A stretch of 41,895 bases of DNA from Firmicutes bacterium HGW-Firmicutes-14. Its GTDB lineage: Bacteria > Bacillota > Thermincolia > Thermincolales > UBA2595. The stretch is taken from NCBI GenBank assembly GCA_002840275.1, contig PHAB01000031.1, forward strand, positions 1 through 41,895. The letters run 5' to 3'. The translations under genes and the position numbers were made by a program. The notes under the pieces are model-generated. The model did no database searches and was not told the DNA's origin. It worked only from the letters and a program-made list of their open reading frames with translations. Of this stretch, positions 31,631-41,404 are shown piece after piece. How positions within the stretch are numbered: the stretch's first letter is position 1; each line of letters begins with the position of its first letter.

Positions 31631-31835
31631 ATGCCTTCATTTTTTGGTTGGGTTGATTTTTCAGAATCTGAACGGGAACCATGCGGAGTATAATAAAGCT
31701 CTTCGAACAAAGCTAAACCCTGCCTGGTGGTCAAATGAGGGACACAGTCATGCAGCTGCCTGGCTTGATGCCGGATGGAGAGTAGACGAAGTCAAATTTG
31801 GAGAGTACGTAAGATTTATCAAAGCGGTTGTGTAA
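31631..31835 (+). pseudogene. Truncated DUF6361-like gene fused to an unrelated gene fragment
   Basis: The ATG at 31631 opens with MPSFFGWVDFSESERE, which matches the N terminus of DUF6361 proteins, but a stop follows after 20 codons; intact homologs have several hundred residues. In another frame (31644-31835) a fragment reads NPAWWSNEGHSHAAAWLDAGWRVDEV and ends with a stop; this looks like the C-terminal end of a different gene. The two join near 31680, so I read this as a deletion junction that left the head of one gene and the tail of another. DUF6361 genes occur in defence islands. Confidence 0.6.
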
Positions 31836-31850
31836 CATGAGGTGAGGGAA

Positions 31851-32774
31851 ATGAAATTTTACGTAGGGGTCACAGATAACAAATGGTATAATTATCTATC
31901 TAATACCAATCCGGATGAAATAAATTTCTGGCGCCCTGGAGGCAGCCGGGTATTTAAAGTGTTAGAGCCTAATGATTTATTTTTGTTTAAATTGCACAGC
32001 CCGTTGAATTTTATTACCGGTGGCGGATTTTTTGTGCGATACTCGACTTTGCCTGTATCATTAGCCTGGGAAGCCTTTGGCAATAAAAACGGAGCCCCTG
32101 ATTTCCATAGTTTCCTGAATGCAATTTATACATACCGTAAAAGCAACAGAAAAAGTGAGCCTGACCCTGTTATTGGCTGTATTATACTTACATCTCCATT
32201 TTTCTTTAATGAAAGTGAGTGGATACCGGTGCCGGAAGATTGGAAACCAGGTATTCAGCAAGGGAAGTCTTACGATACAAGTACACTGGTGGGTAGAGGG
32301 CTTTATCAGGAGGTTCGGGATCGACTGAGTAGAATTATTTCAACAGACATTGGGCCTAGGGAGGATTCACCCAGATACGGTTCAAGCCAGATTGTTTATC
32401 CCAGGATTGGGCAGGGAGCATTTAAAATATTAGTGACTGAGGCTTACCACAGACGTTGCGCTATTACCGGTGAAAAAACGCTGCCGGTTCTGGAAGCAGC
32501 CCATATTAAGCCATATTCTCTGGAGGGGCCGCACAGCATAAGTAATGGTTTGCTGCTGAGAAGAGATATTCATGCTTTATTTGACAGAGGATATCTGACC
32601 ATTGATGGCACTTTACATATCAACGTAAGCAAACGGATAAAAGAGGATTACGGGAATGGCAGGGAGTATTATGCATATCATGGGAAGATACTGTCAGAAA
32701 TCCCCGACAATATGCAGGACAAGCCTGCGCAGCAGTTTTTGCGTTGGCATAATGAGAATGTGTTTTTGGCGTAG
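31851..32774 (+). CDS. HNH restriction endonuclease-like protein
   Basis: A 307-residue protein of the COG3440-type predicted restriction nucleases. The C-terminal HNH domain is visible as CAITGEKTLPVLEAAHIKPYS followed by ISNGLLLRRDIHALFDRG, giving the His, Asn and His residues of the motif. The N-terminal 140 residues (FYVGVTDNKWYNYLS, FFVRYSTLPVSLAWEAFG) resemble a PUA/EVE-like fold, the type used to sense modified bases, so a modification-dependent nuclease is possible. The ATG at 31851 follows GAGGTGAGGGAA. It is a separate unit about 75 bases before hsdM and belongs to the defence island. Confidence 0.8.
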   Translation: MKFYVGVTDNKWYNYLSNTNPDEINFWRPGGSRVFKVLEPNDLFLFKLHSPLNFITGGGFFVRYSTLPVSLAWEAFGNKNGAPDFHSFLNAIYTYRKSNRKSEPDPVIGCIILTSPFFFNESEWIPVPEDWKPGIQQGKSYDTSTLVGRGLYQEVRDRLSRIISTDIGPREDSPRYGSSQIVYPRIGQGAFKILVTEAYHRRCAITGEKTLPVLEAAHIKPYSLEGPHSISNGLLLRRDIHALFDRGYLTIDGTLHINVSKRIKEDYGNGREYYAYHGKILSEIPDNMQDKPAQQFLRWHNENVFLA

Positions 32775-32850
32775 CAGCTAATTATGTGTTGACAAACTAT
32801 ACAACAGGGAGCAGAAAAATTTGCTCTATAACAGTGAGGAGAGTATTTTC

Positions 32851-34422
32851 ATGGCAAAGACTACTACAAAAAAAGAAAAAAGATTTGAGGAAACCCTCTG
32901 GGAATCTGCCAATAAACTGCGGGGAAAAGTGGAGCCTTCTGAATACAAGCATGTTGTCCTCGGTTTGATATTCCTAAAATTTGCCAGTGATAAATTTGAG
33001 CAGAGAAAACGAAAGCTTATTGAGGAAGGGAAAAAACAATATATCGACATGGTGGAATTCTACACCATGAAAAATGTGTTTTACTTACCCAAAGAAGCCC
33101 GCTGGAGTTACCTGAAAAAGAACGCAAAACAAGACGATATAGCCCTCAAAATTGATACAGCCTTGGCAACAGTGGAAAAATCAAACCCCTCTTTGAAAGG
33201 GGCTCTTCCTGATAATTACTATTCCCGTCTTGACCTTGATGTAAGCAAACTTGCCTCACTGCTTGATACCATTAACAATATCGATACATTAAAAGATAAA
33301 GAACAGGATATTGTCGGGCGGGTATATGAGTATTTTTTAAGTAAGTTTGCTTTAGCCGAGGGAAAAGGGAAAGGTGAATTCTATACACCAAAATACATTG
33401 TCAACCTGATGGCTGAAATGATAGAGCCGTTTGAAGGGATAATTTATGACCCGTGCTGCGGTTCCGGCGGCATGTTTGTTCAATCTGTCAAGTTTATTGA
33501 AAGCCACCACGGAAATAAGAAAAAGCTTTCAATTTACGGTCAGGAGTATACTTCTACGACCTACAAACTGGCAAAAATGAACCTTGCCATTCGTGGAATT
33601 TCTGCCAATTTGGGTGAAGTTCCGGAAAATACTTTTTTCCGGGACCAGCATAAAGACCTGAAAGCTGATTTTATAATGGCAAATCCGCCTTTTAATCAAA
33701 AACAATGGCGGGCTGATAATGAACTGACAGATGATCATCGCTGGGACGGTTATGAAGTGCCGCCAACAGGAAATGCAAACTACGCCTGGATTTTACACAT
33801 GGTGTCCAAGCTTTCGGAAAATGGGGTGGCCGGTTTTATCCTTGCCAACGGCGCTCTTTCAAGTGGAGGAAATGAGTATAAAATCAGGCGGAAGCTGATA
33901 GAAAACAACCTTGTTGAAGCGATACTGATATTACCCCAGAATATGTTTTACACAACAAATATCAGTGTAACTATTTGGATTTTAAATAGAAATAAAAAAG
34001 CCAAAACTGTTCAACGCAATGGCACCATCAGGAAGTACCGTAACCGGGAGAGAGAGATTTTGTTTATGGATTTGCGGGAAATGGGCTCGCCATTTGAAAA
34101 AAAATACACACAGTTGACCGAAGAAGACATCAATAAGGTTGCGACAACCTATCATAACTGGCAGCAGGTTGGATTTGAAACCACCTACCAAGATATCCCT
34201 GAGTATTGTTACAGTGCCAGTTTTGAAGATGTTAAGAAAAAAGACTTTTCTCTGGTACCGAGCAAATACATAGAATTTGTTAATCGTGATGAGAACATAG
34301 ACTTTGATGAAAAAATTACCTCTTTGCAGGCGGAGTTTAAGGAGCTTTTGAAAGCAGAAGAAGAATCAAAAAGAGAATTGCTGAAGGTATTTAAGGAGCT
34401 GGGCTATGAAATCAAGTTATAA
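32851..34422 (+). CDS. hsdM: Type I restriction-modification methyltransferase subunit HsdM
   Basis: A 523-residue N6-adenine methyltransferase. The N-terminal helical domain begins FEETLWESANKLRGKVEPSEYKHVVLGLIFLK. The SAM-binding motif YDPCCGSGGMFV is near residue 205 and the catalytic motif NPPF near 282. It works with HsdS to methylate the host site and is also part of the restriction complex. The ATG at 32851 is chosen for GTGAGGAGAG; an upstream TTG at 32821 is less likely. Its end overlaps hsdS by 17 bases, so both are made together. Confidence 0.95.
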   Translation: MAKTTTKKEKRFEETLWESANKLRGKVEPSEYKHVVLGLIFLKFASDKFEQRKRKLIEEGKKQYIDMVEFYTMKNVFYLPKEARWSYLKKNAKQDDIALKIDTALATVEKSNPSLKGALPDNYYSRLDLDVSKLASLLDTINNIDTLKDKEQDIVGRVYEYFLSKFALAEGKGKGEFYTPKYIVNLMAEMIEPFEGIIYDPCCGSGGMFVQSVKFIESHHGNKKKLSIYGQEYTSTTYKLAKMNLAIRGISANLGEVPENTFFRDQHKDLKADFIMANPPFNQKQWRADNELTDDHRWDGYEVPPTGNANYAWILHMVSKLSENGVAGFILANGALSSGGNEYKIRRKLIENNLVEAILILPQNMFYTTNISVTIWILNRNKKAKTVQRNGTIRKYRNREREILFMDLREMGSPFEKKYTQLTEEDINKVATTYHNWQQVGFETTYQDIPEYCYSASFEDVKKKDFSLVPSKYIEFVNRDENIDFDEKITSLQAEFKELLKAEEESKRELLKVFKELGYEIKL

Positions 34423-35572
34423 GCCAATTGGCGATTTTATTCGCTTAGTTGACGAAAGAAATACGGGTTTAAAAGTTCAAACATTACTTGGTTTGAGTAT
34501 TGCAAAAGAGTTTATTCCTTCTGTGGCAAATATTGTGGGTTCTGATATGGACAATTACAAGATTATCCGTAAAAATCAGTTTGCCTGCAGTTTAATGCAG
34601 GTTAGGCGAGATAAAAAAATGCCGGTTGCTTTGCTTAAAGAAATAGACGAAGCCATCATTTCACAAGCTTATCCGGTATTTAAAATAGAAGACATAGAAA
34701 AACTCTTACCTGAATATTTAATGATGTGGTTTAGCCGAACTGAATTTGACAGGGAAGCTTGTTTTTACGCAGTTGGTGGGGTTCGTGGCAGTTTGGAATG
34801 GGAAGATTTCTGCAATATGCAACTCCCTGTTCCTTCAATAGAAAAGCAAAAAGAAATAGTCAAAGAATACAGTACCATAGTCAACCGCATAAAACTTAAC
34901 GAATTATTTAACCAAAAACTAGAAGAAACTGCTCAGGCAATTTTTAAGCGGTGGTTTATTGATTTTGAATTTCCCGACGAAAACGGAAAACCCTATAAAT
35001 CCAGTGGTGGGGAGATGGAGTATAATTCCGAGACGGATGGTGAGATACCGAAGGGGTGGGAAATTTCTACTTATGGTAAAGTAATAGACTTCAAAACAGG
35101 CAAATTAAACTCGAATGCGTCCGTAACCGATGGGAAATACCCGTTTTTTACCTGCTCAAATGAAACATTTAAAACAAATACATATTCTTTTGACACGGAG
35201 GCTGTCTTACTAGCTGGTAATAATGCTAGTGCAATTTATCCTCTTAAGTATTTTGCTGGTAAATTCGATGTTTACCAAAGAACATATGTACTTACATCTA
35301 AAGATAAGCGTTTGTCTAACAAGCAGATATTCTATTCAGTTAAGTCTGAACTAGAAAATTTTAAAGGAGTCTCATCTGGAACAGCAACGAAGTTTTTAAC
35401 TCTAACAATTTTGAACGATTTGAAGATTGTTATTGCAAATGAAACATCTGGAAAATTGTTTAAGAAGCTGATAGATCCAATTTTTAAACAAAAACTTGCT
35501 TTGGAACAGGAATTAGAGATGCTGCAAAAACTGAAAGACTTGATTTTGTCTAAAATGACAATGAATAGCTGA
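34406..35572 (+). CDS. hsdS: Type I restriction specificity subunit HsdS
   Basis: A 388-residue protein with two target recognition domains (about residues 1-150 and 215-355), each followed by a conserved helical spacer: QKEIVKEYSTIVNRIKLNELFNQKLEETAQAIFKRWF and, at the end, QELEMLQKLKDLILSKM. PKGWEISTYGKVIDF opens the second domain. It determines the two half-sites of the recognition sequence, which cannot be read from the protein. The N-terminal domain lacks the usual PxGW opening and is therefore of a different subtype. Codon use is AT-rich. Confidence 0.93.
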   Translation: MKSSYKPIGDFIRLVDERNTGLKVQTLLGLSIAKEFIPSVANIVGSDMDNYKIIRKNQFACSLMQVRRDKKMPVALLKEIDEAIISQAYPVFKIEDIEKLLPEYLMMWFSRTEFDREACFYAVGGVRGSLEWEDFCNMQLPVPSIEKQKEIVKEYSTIVNRIKLNELFNQKLEETAQAIFKRWFIDFEFPDENGKPYKSSGGEMEYNSETDGEIPKGWEISTYGKVIDFKTGKLNSNASVTDGKYPFFTCSNETFKTNTYSFDTEAVLLAGNNASAIYPLKYFAGKFDVYQRTYVLTSKDKRLSNKQIFYSVKSELENFKGVSSGTATKFLTLTILNDLKIVIANETSGKLFKKLIDPIFKQKLALEQELEMLQKLKDLILSKMTMNS

Positions 35573-35659
35573 TACTGGTACAAGAAATCCCCTTTGAGCA
35601 GTTTGAACTATTGAAAAGGAAAACGAAAAAGGATAAAAAGAACCATAGGAGGTGAAAAA

Positions 35660-37873
35660 ATGATTGAATCAATTACTTTAAAGAATGTTGCAACTTATGA
35701 TGAATCAGGTGTTGAAATTAATGATTTGAAAAAGATAAATTTTATATATGGTGCGAATGGAAGTGGAAAAACTACTATTTCAAAATTCGTAGATAATCAA
35801 ACTGAATCTTTATTTGCCGATTCCTTGTTAGTATGGAAAAACGGATTACCTATGAAAACGCTTGTCTATAACAAAGATTTTAGGGATAGAAATTTTGGGA
35901 AAGGCAGCATTGATGGGGTTTTCACTTTGGGACAAGCAACTAAGGAAGAAATCGAAGCCATTAAAGAAATGCAAGTAGAATTGGCTGAAATAAAAGAAAG
36001 AGGCATAAAAAAGAAAGATTCTTTAAAAAAGCTAAAAGATGAGAAACAGATTGTTGAGGACGAGTTCAGAGAAGCAGTATGGTCGGAAATTTACAAGAAA
36101 TATGAAACTGATTTCAAGGAAGCATTTATAGGATCTCAAAAGAAAGAAACTTTCAAAACAAAAATCCTTGACGAGTTTCAAAACAACACAGTAGCTTTTA
36201 AGACCTATGATGAATTAATAGATAAGGCAAAGACTATTTTTGGAAAAGTGCCTACAATAATGCCTTCGATTACTATAATTGACTTTGAACGGTTAATTGA
36301 AATTGAAAAGGACAAAATATGGCAGAAAAAGATTGTTGGTAAAGCTGATGTTGAAATAGGCAAACTGATTCAAAACCTAAATTTGAATGACTGGGTGAAT
36401 GAAGGTAGAAATTACTTACAGACAGATAATGATACTTGTCCTTTTTGTCAACAGCCAACTATTACAGATGGTTTCAGAAAGCAGTTAGAGGATTACTTTG
36501 ATGAAACATTTGCCACTGATTCAGAGCATGTAAAATTGAATGCAGAAGAATATAACCGATTGGCATCAAACTTAACAAACGTTTTACAAGAGATTGAAGC
36601 AACAGAAAAACTAAATAATGAAACCAAGCTTGATATTGAAACATTTTCTGCATATCTTAAAACTTTAACCAGTCAGTTTGTTTCAAATAGAGAAATGCTA
36701 AACAATAAAATTAAAGAGCCAAGTCGAAGCATTGATTTAGTATCGGTAAAAGAACAGTTAAATAGTATTAAGCAAGTGATTATAAAAGCAAATAAAGAAA
36801 TTGACGCACACAATAACATTGTTGCAAACTACGGAACTGAACGAGCTGAATTAATTAAGGCAATATGGAAATATCTCATAGAGGAAAATAAAACAAGAAT
36901 TGAAAATTTTAAGAAAAAAACCAAAGGTTTACAAACCGGAATTGATAATCTGGAAAAGCAGCGCAAAAAATTACTGGATGAGTATACCGAATTAAACAAG
37001 AAAATAGTTAAAGCGACTAAGAACATAACCAGTGTTCAGCCTACAGTAGATGAAATAAATCGAATCCTTAAATCATACGGGTTTTTAAATATTAAAATTG
37101 TTCCTTTAGAAACCGAAAAAAACCAGTATCAAATACAGCGGGAAGATGGGACAATTGCTGAATCAACTTTAAGTGAGGGAGAAATTACATTTATCACATT
37201 TCTTTATTTCCTGCAATTATCTAAAGGTAGCACTTCGGAAGATTCAATCACCGAAGAACGGGTTTTGGTAGTTGACGACCCAATTTCAAGTTTAGACAGT
37301 AATATTTTATTTGTTGCGAGTTCATTGCTTAAAGAGATAATTAAGTCAATTAAAAAGGATGAAGGATATATTAAGCAATTGATATTATTGACGCATAATG
37401 TTTATTTTCACAAAGAAGTTTCATTTATTGATGGGCGTACAAAAAAGAGCAACGATACATACTATTGGATTTTACGAAAGAACGATAATGTGTCTTCAAT
37501 TCAGAGCTTTGAATCAGAAAATCCTATTCAAAATTCCTATGAACTTCTATGGAAGGAATTAAAACACAGGGATAACAGTTCTGGCATAACAATCCAAAAT
37601 ACGATGCGGAGAATAATTGAAAACTACTTTAAAATTCTTGGTAAATATGGTGATGACGATTTAATTCAGAAATTTTCCAGCCATGAGGAACAAGAAATAT
37701 GCAGGTCATTGATTTGCTGGATTAATGATGGTTCGCATAGTATTCCTGATGATTTATTTATTGAACATTATGGTGATACAATTGATAAATACTTTGAAGT
37801 TTTCAAGAATATATTCGTTCATACCAATCACATTGAACATTATAAGATGATGATGGGAGAACGAGATGATTAG
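35660..37873 (+). CDS. rloC: RloC-like Zn-hook ATPase with putative anticodon-nuclease domain
   Basis: A 737-residue protein. The ABC-type ATPase head is split: Walker A GANGSGKTT near residue 32 at the N terminus, then signature LSEGE, Walker B VLVVDDPISSLDSN and H-loop LLTHN near 500-570. Between them run two long coiled coils around CPFC (Cys260, Cys263), a Rad50-like zinc hook. The C-terminal domain has MRRIIENYF (Arg650, Glu654) and NDGSHS (His693), spaced like the Arg-Glu-His triad of PrrC/RloC anticodon nucleases. RloC proteins cut tRNA and were first found as genes inside type I restriction loci, which is the position here (hsdS on the left, hsdR on the right). RBS AGGAGGTGAAAAA. Another AAA_13 ATPase with a HEPN-like tail is the alternative. 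Confidence 0.75.
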   Translation: MIESITLKNVATYDESGVEINDLKKINFIYGANGSGKTTISKFVDNQTESLFADSLLVWKNGLPMKTLVYNKDFRDRNFGKGSIDGVFTLGQATKEEIEAIKEMQVELAEIKERGIKKKDSLKKLKDEKQIVEDEFREAVWSEIYKKYETDFKEAFIGSQKKETFKTKILDEFQNNTVAFKTYDELIDKAKTIFGKVPTIMPSITIIDFERLIEIEKDKIWQKKIVGKADVEIGKLIQNLNLNDWVNEGRNYLQTDNDTCPFCQQPTITDGFRKQLEDYFDETFATDSEHVKLNAEEYNRLASNLTNVLQEIEATEKLNNETKLDIETFSAYLKTLTSQFVSNREMLNNKIKEPSRSIDLVSVKEQLNSIKQVIIKANKEIDAHNNIVANYGTERAELIKAIWKYLIEENKTRIENFKKKTKGLQTGIDNLEKQRKKLLDEYTELNKKIVKATKNITSVQPTVDEINRILKSYGFLNIKIVPLETEKNQYQIQREDGTIAESTLSEGEITFITFLYFLQLSKGSTSEDSITEERVLVVDDPISSLDSNILFVASSLLKEIIKSIKKDEGYIKQLILLTHNVYFHKEVSFIDGRTKKSNDTYYWILRKNDNVSSIQSFESENPIQNSYELLWKELKHRDNSSGITIQNTMRRIIENYFKILGKYGDDDLIQKFSSHEEQEICRSLICWINDGSHSIPDDLFIEHYGDTIDKYFEVFKNIFVHTNHIEHYKMMMGERDD

Positions 37874-37884
37874 GAGTTCACTTT

Positions 37885-40800
37885 ATGAAATTCACTGAAG
37901 AAAAACTTGAAAGGGCAGTAATTGAACTCTTCGAAGCTGAAAGATACAAACACTTTACTGGCGTGCAAATCCACAAAGAATTGCCTGAAGTGCTTCTTCG
38001 TGATGATCTGAAGCAATATTTGCTTAACAGGTATTCAGATGAAGATATCACCATGAATGAAATTAATTCTATTATTCGTAAGCTTGAGCTATATCCTGCG
38101 TCTGCTTTATATGAAAGCAATAAGGAAATAAACAAGCTTATGTCAGATGGCTTCCTTCTCAAACGCGAAGACCGCAGTAAAAAAGACCTTTACATTCAAT
38201 TAATTGACTTTGGCAGCTTGGCTGAGGCAAGGGAACCATGTGCCGGGGAAGTTGAGATAATTGTCGCAGAGAAAACTGCTGAATATAGGAAAAGCTATAA
38301 TATCTTTAAAATTGTAAACCAGCTTGAAATACAGGGCTACGAAAAACGGATACCTGATGCCATCGTTTACATCAATGGCCTGCCCCTTGTAGTGATTGAG
38401 TTTAAAAGCGCGGTTAAGGAAAACACAACCATAAAAAATGCCTATGACCAGCTAACGGTACGCTACCGCCGGGATATTCCCGAACTGCTCAAGTATAATG
38501 CTTTTTGTGTTATCAGTGACGGTGTGAATAATAAAGCAGGATCATTGTTTGCGCCATATGACTTTTTCTATGCATGGCGCAAGACAGATGGCAGCGAACC
38601 GGTAGAAGTGGATGGCATAAATTCTCTTTACACCATGGTAAAAGGCCTGTTTAACCAGGAACGGCTGGTTGATATTATCCGCAACTTTATCTTTTTCCCT
38701 GATACCTCAAAAGAAGATATCAAGATTGTCTGCCGGTATCCACAGTATTACGCTGCCCGCAAGCTTTTTAATTCCATTAAGGAGAATATGCGTCCCAGGG
38801 GAGATGGCAAGGGCGGCACTTACTTTGGAGCCACCGGCAGCGGGAAAAGTTTTACGATGCTTTACCTTACACGACTTCTGATGAAGAGTGTTCATTTTTC
38901 AAGTCCCACCATAGTGCTCATTACTGACCGCACCGATTTGGATGACCAGCTTTCAGCCCAGTTTACCAATGCCAAAAAGTTTATCGGTGATGATACCGTA
39001 ATCAGTGTTGAAAGCCGCGAAGAATTGCGGAATTACCTTCAAGGCAGAAACAGCGGCGGTGTTTTCCTTACAACCATTCAGAAATTTACCGAAGATTTAA
39101 AGCTTCTGACCGACAGGCCAAATGTTATCTGTATTTCTGATGAAGCCCATCGTTCCCAGGTTAACCTTGATCAGAAAGTTAAAGTAACGGCTAATGGAGT
39201 CAAAAAGAATTATGGTTTTGCAAAATACCTTCATGATTCCCTGCCTAACGCAACATATGTAGGATTTACCGGCACGCCCATTGATGCAACCCTTGATGTT
39301 TTTGGGAAAATAGTTGATGCATATACAATGAAGGAATCTGTGCAGGATAATATTACTGTGCGCATTGTTTATGAAGGCAGAGCTGCAAAAGTGCTTCTTG
39401 AAGAGAAAAAACTTCAGGAGATTGAAGAATACTATAAAAAATGCGCTGAAGAAGGCACAAACGAATACCAAATTGAAGAGAGCAAAAAAGCCATTACCAA
39501 TATGGAAGTTATTCTTGGAGACCCCGACCGTCTTGAAGCAGTTGCCAAAGATTTTGTTAAGCATTATGAAAAAAGGGTGTCCGAAGGAGCAAGTGTTCTC
39601 GGGAAAGTGATGTTTGTTTCGGCAAACAGGCAGATAGCCTATGACTTATATAAAAAGATTATAGCTATCCGTTCGGAATGGGCAGAAGTCAAAAAATGTG
39701 ATGACGGAGTTGCGCTCACTGAGAAAGAACGCAAGGAAATAAAGCCAATCGAAAAAATCAAGATGGTAATGACCAGGGGTCAGGATGACCCAAAAGAGCT
39801 TTGGGACTTGCTTGGTACAAAAGACTACCGCAAAGAACTGGACAGGCAGTTCAAAAATGCAAAATCAAACTTTAAGATTGCCATTGTTGTGGATATGTGG
39901 CTGACCGGTTTCGATGTGCCGTTTCTGGACGCCATTTACATTGATAAACCTATCCAACAGCATTCCCTCATTCAGACCATTTCCCGGGTAAACCGGGTAT
40001 ATGAAGGCAAGGAAGCCGGACTGGTAGTCGACTATATTGGAATTAAGAGCAACATGAACATCGCCCTTAAGAAATATTCACAGGTTGATGGCGAAGATTT
40101 TGAAGATATCTTTAAGGCTGTAACTATTGTGAAGGACCAGTTTGACTTACTCGGCAGACTATTTCATAAATTTAACCTTGCCCCGTATTTCCAAGGTACA
40201 CCGTTACAGCAATTGGAATGTTTGAACAAAGCAGCGGAATATGCACAACTGACAGAAAAAACAGAAAAGCGCTTTATGGGACTTGTTAAGAAGCTTCGTT
40301 CCGCATATAAACTTTGTGTATCAAGTGAACAGATATCACAGAAAGAACGTGACTATATCCATTTCTATTTGGCCTTATCTGCAATAATTCATAAACTCAA
40401 TAAAGGCGATGCCCCTGACACGGCACAAATGAACGAACGTGTCCGGGAAATGATAAAAGAAGCGCTCTTAAGTGATGGGGTGGAAGAAGTCTTTAAGCTT
40501 GGTGATAAAAAAGCAGGAAAAGACATTGATATTTTCAGTGATGAATACCTGGCGAAAATTGACAGAATCAAACTGCCCAATACTAAAATCAAGCTCCTGC
40601 AGCAGCTTTTGAAACAAGCAATAGATGAGTTTAAAAAAGTCAATAAAATAAAAGGGGTTGACTTTACAAAAAGGTTTAAAGCTTTACTTAAGAAATATAA
40701 CGAACGAAAAGAAAACCTGGCATTTGCTAATGATGTTCTCGATGACCTTGCCGGTCAGTTTGCTGATCTTTTTAAAGACCTACAGAAAGAGAAAAACTCA

Positions 40801-41106
40801 TTTGAGGAAATGGGGATAAACTTTGAGGAAAAAGCGTTTTATGACATATTAAAAGCAGTGGCAGAAAAACATCAATTTGAATATCCCCATGAAAAACTGA
40901 TAAAGTTATCTAAAGCTGTAAAAGTTGTTGTCGATGACAAAGCTAAATATACTGATTGGTCAAATCGGGAAGATATTAAAGCAGAATTAAAAGTTGATTT
41001 AATTCTAATACTTGCTGAACATGGTTACCCACCGGTACCCAGAGATGAGGTTTTCAAAGAAATATTTGAACAGGCTGAAAACTTTAAGAAGTACAGGGTT
41101 GTGTAG
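37885..41106 (+). CDS. hsdR: Type I restriction endonuclease subunit HsdR
   Basis: A 1073-residue motor and nuclease subunit. The N-terminal PD-ExK nuclease is seen in RIPDAIVYINGLPLVVIEFKSA near residue 155-175. The SF2 helicase has Walker A GATGSGKSFTML near 315, the DEAH-like SDEAHRSQ near 416, GFTGTPID near 457, and motif VI ISRVNRVYEG near 700. It cleaves unmodified DNA after translocation, together with HsdM and HsdS. It begins 11 bases after the RloC-like gene stop with a TTAGGAG RBS, so the gene is part of the same operon. It is complete. Confidence 0.95.
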   Translation: MKFTEEKLERAVIELFEAERYKHFTGVQIHKELPEVLLRDDLKQYLLNRYSDEDITMNEINSIIRKLELYPASALYESNKEINKLMSDGFLLKREDRSKKDLYIQLIDFGSLAEAREPCAGEVEIIVAEKTAEYRKSYNIFKIVNQLEIQGYEKRIPDAIVYINGLPLVVIEFKSAVKENTTIKNAYDQLTVRYRRDIPELLKYNAFCVISDGVNNKAGSLFAPYDFFYAWRKTDGSEPVEVDGINSLYTMVKGLFNQERLVDIIRNFIFFPDTSKEDIKIVCRYPQYYAARKLFNSIKENMRPRGDGKGGTYFGATGSGKSFTMLYLTRLLMKSVHFSSPTIVLITDRTDLDDQLSAQFTNAKKFIGDDTVISVESREELRNYLQGRNSGGVFLTTIQKFTEDLKLLTDRPNVICISDEAHRSQVNLDQKVKVTANGVKKNYGFAKYLHDSLPNATYVGFTGTPIDATLDVFGKIVDAYTMKESVQDNITVRIVYEGRAAKVLLEEKKLQEIEEYYKKCAEEGTNEYQIEESKKAITNMEVILGDPDRLEAVAKDFVKHYEKRVSEGASVLGKVMFVSANRQIAYDLYKKIIAIRSEWAEVKKCDDGVALTEKERKEIKPIEKIKMVMTRGQDDPKELWDLLGTKDYRKELDRQFKNAKSNFKIAIVVDMWLTGFDVPFLDAIYIDKPIQQHSLIQTISRVNRVYEGKEAGLVVDYIGIKSNMNIALKKYSQVDGEDFEDIFKAVTIVKDQFDLLGRLFHKFNLAPYFQGTPLQQLECLNKAAEYAQLTEKTEKRFMGLVKKLRSAYKLCVSSEQISQKERDYIHFYLALSAIIHKLNKGDAPDTAQMNERVREMIKEALLSDGVEEVFKLGDKKAGKDIDIFSDEYLAKIDRIKLPNTKIKLLQQLLKQAIDEFKKVNKIKGVDFTKRFKALLKKYNERKENLAFANDVLDDLAGQFADLFKDLQKEKNSFEEMGINFEEKAFYDILKAVAEKHQFEYPHEKLIKLSKAVKVVVDDKAKYTDWSNREDIKAELKVDLILILAEHGYPPVPRDEVFKEIFEQAENFKKYRVV

Positions 41107-41138
41107 CTAAATAACTTTATTTCTCAGGAGCACCCCTT

Positions 41139-41402
41139 ATGTCCCTAATCAACTGCCCGGAATGCAATAAACAAATTTCGGACAAGGCTGAAGCTTGTCC
41201 TTATTGTGGTTTGCCCGGCAGTTATTTTTCTACCCGTGGGGATGGCGCAAAAGAGGCCTGTGTGGCCGAAACCGGTGCATTTTATGTACATCCAGCACCC
41301 GATACTGCGGCTGACGAATTACCATCCACCTTACCAGACGTTGCACCTGGTGCCCAACCAGGCGCCTCACTTGATGCATCACCTGACACCGAGCCATCAT
41401 AA
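41139..41402 (+). CDS. Zinc-ribbon N-terminal fragment of a UvrD-type helicase
   Basis: An 87-residue frame starting with a zinc ribbon (INCPECNKQISDKAEACPYCG: Cys6, 9, 20, 23) and ending in a low-complexity Pro/Asp/Ala tail. This ribbon is the usual N terminus of a long UvrD-like helicase family, whose C terminus appears in the next frame (41405-41833). The helicase core between is missing, so I read both as the two ends of one gene that lost its middle. The Pro/Asp/Ala-rich tail is a set of short near-repeats (PGAQPGASLDASPDTEPS) and not helicase sequence. Confidence 0.6.
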   Translation: MSLINCPECNKQISDKAEACPYCGLPGSYFSTRGDGAKEACVAETGAFYVHPAPDTAADELPSTLPDVAPGAQPGASLDASPDTEPS

Positions 41403-41404
41403 AA

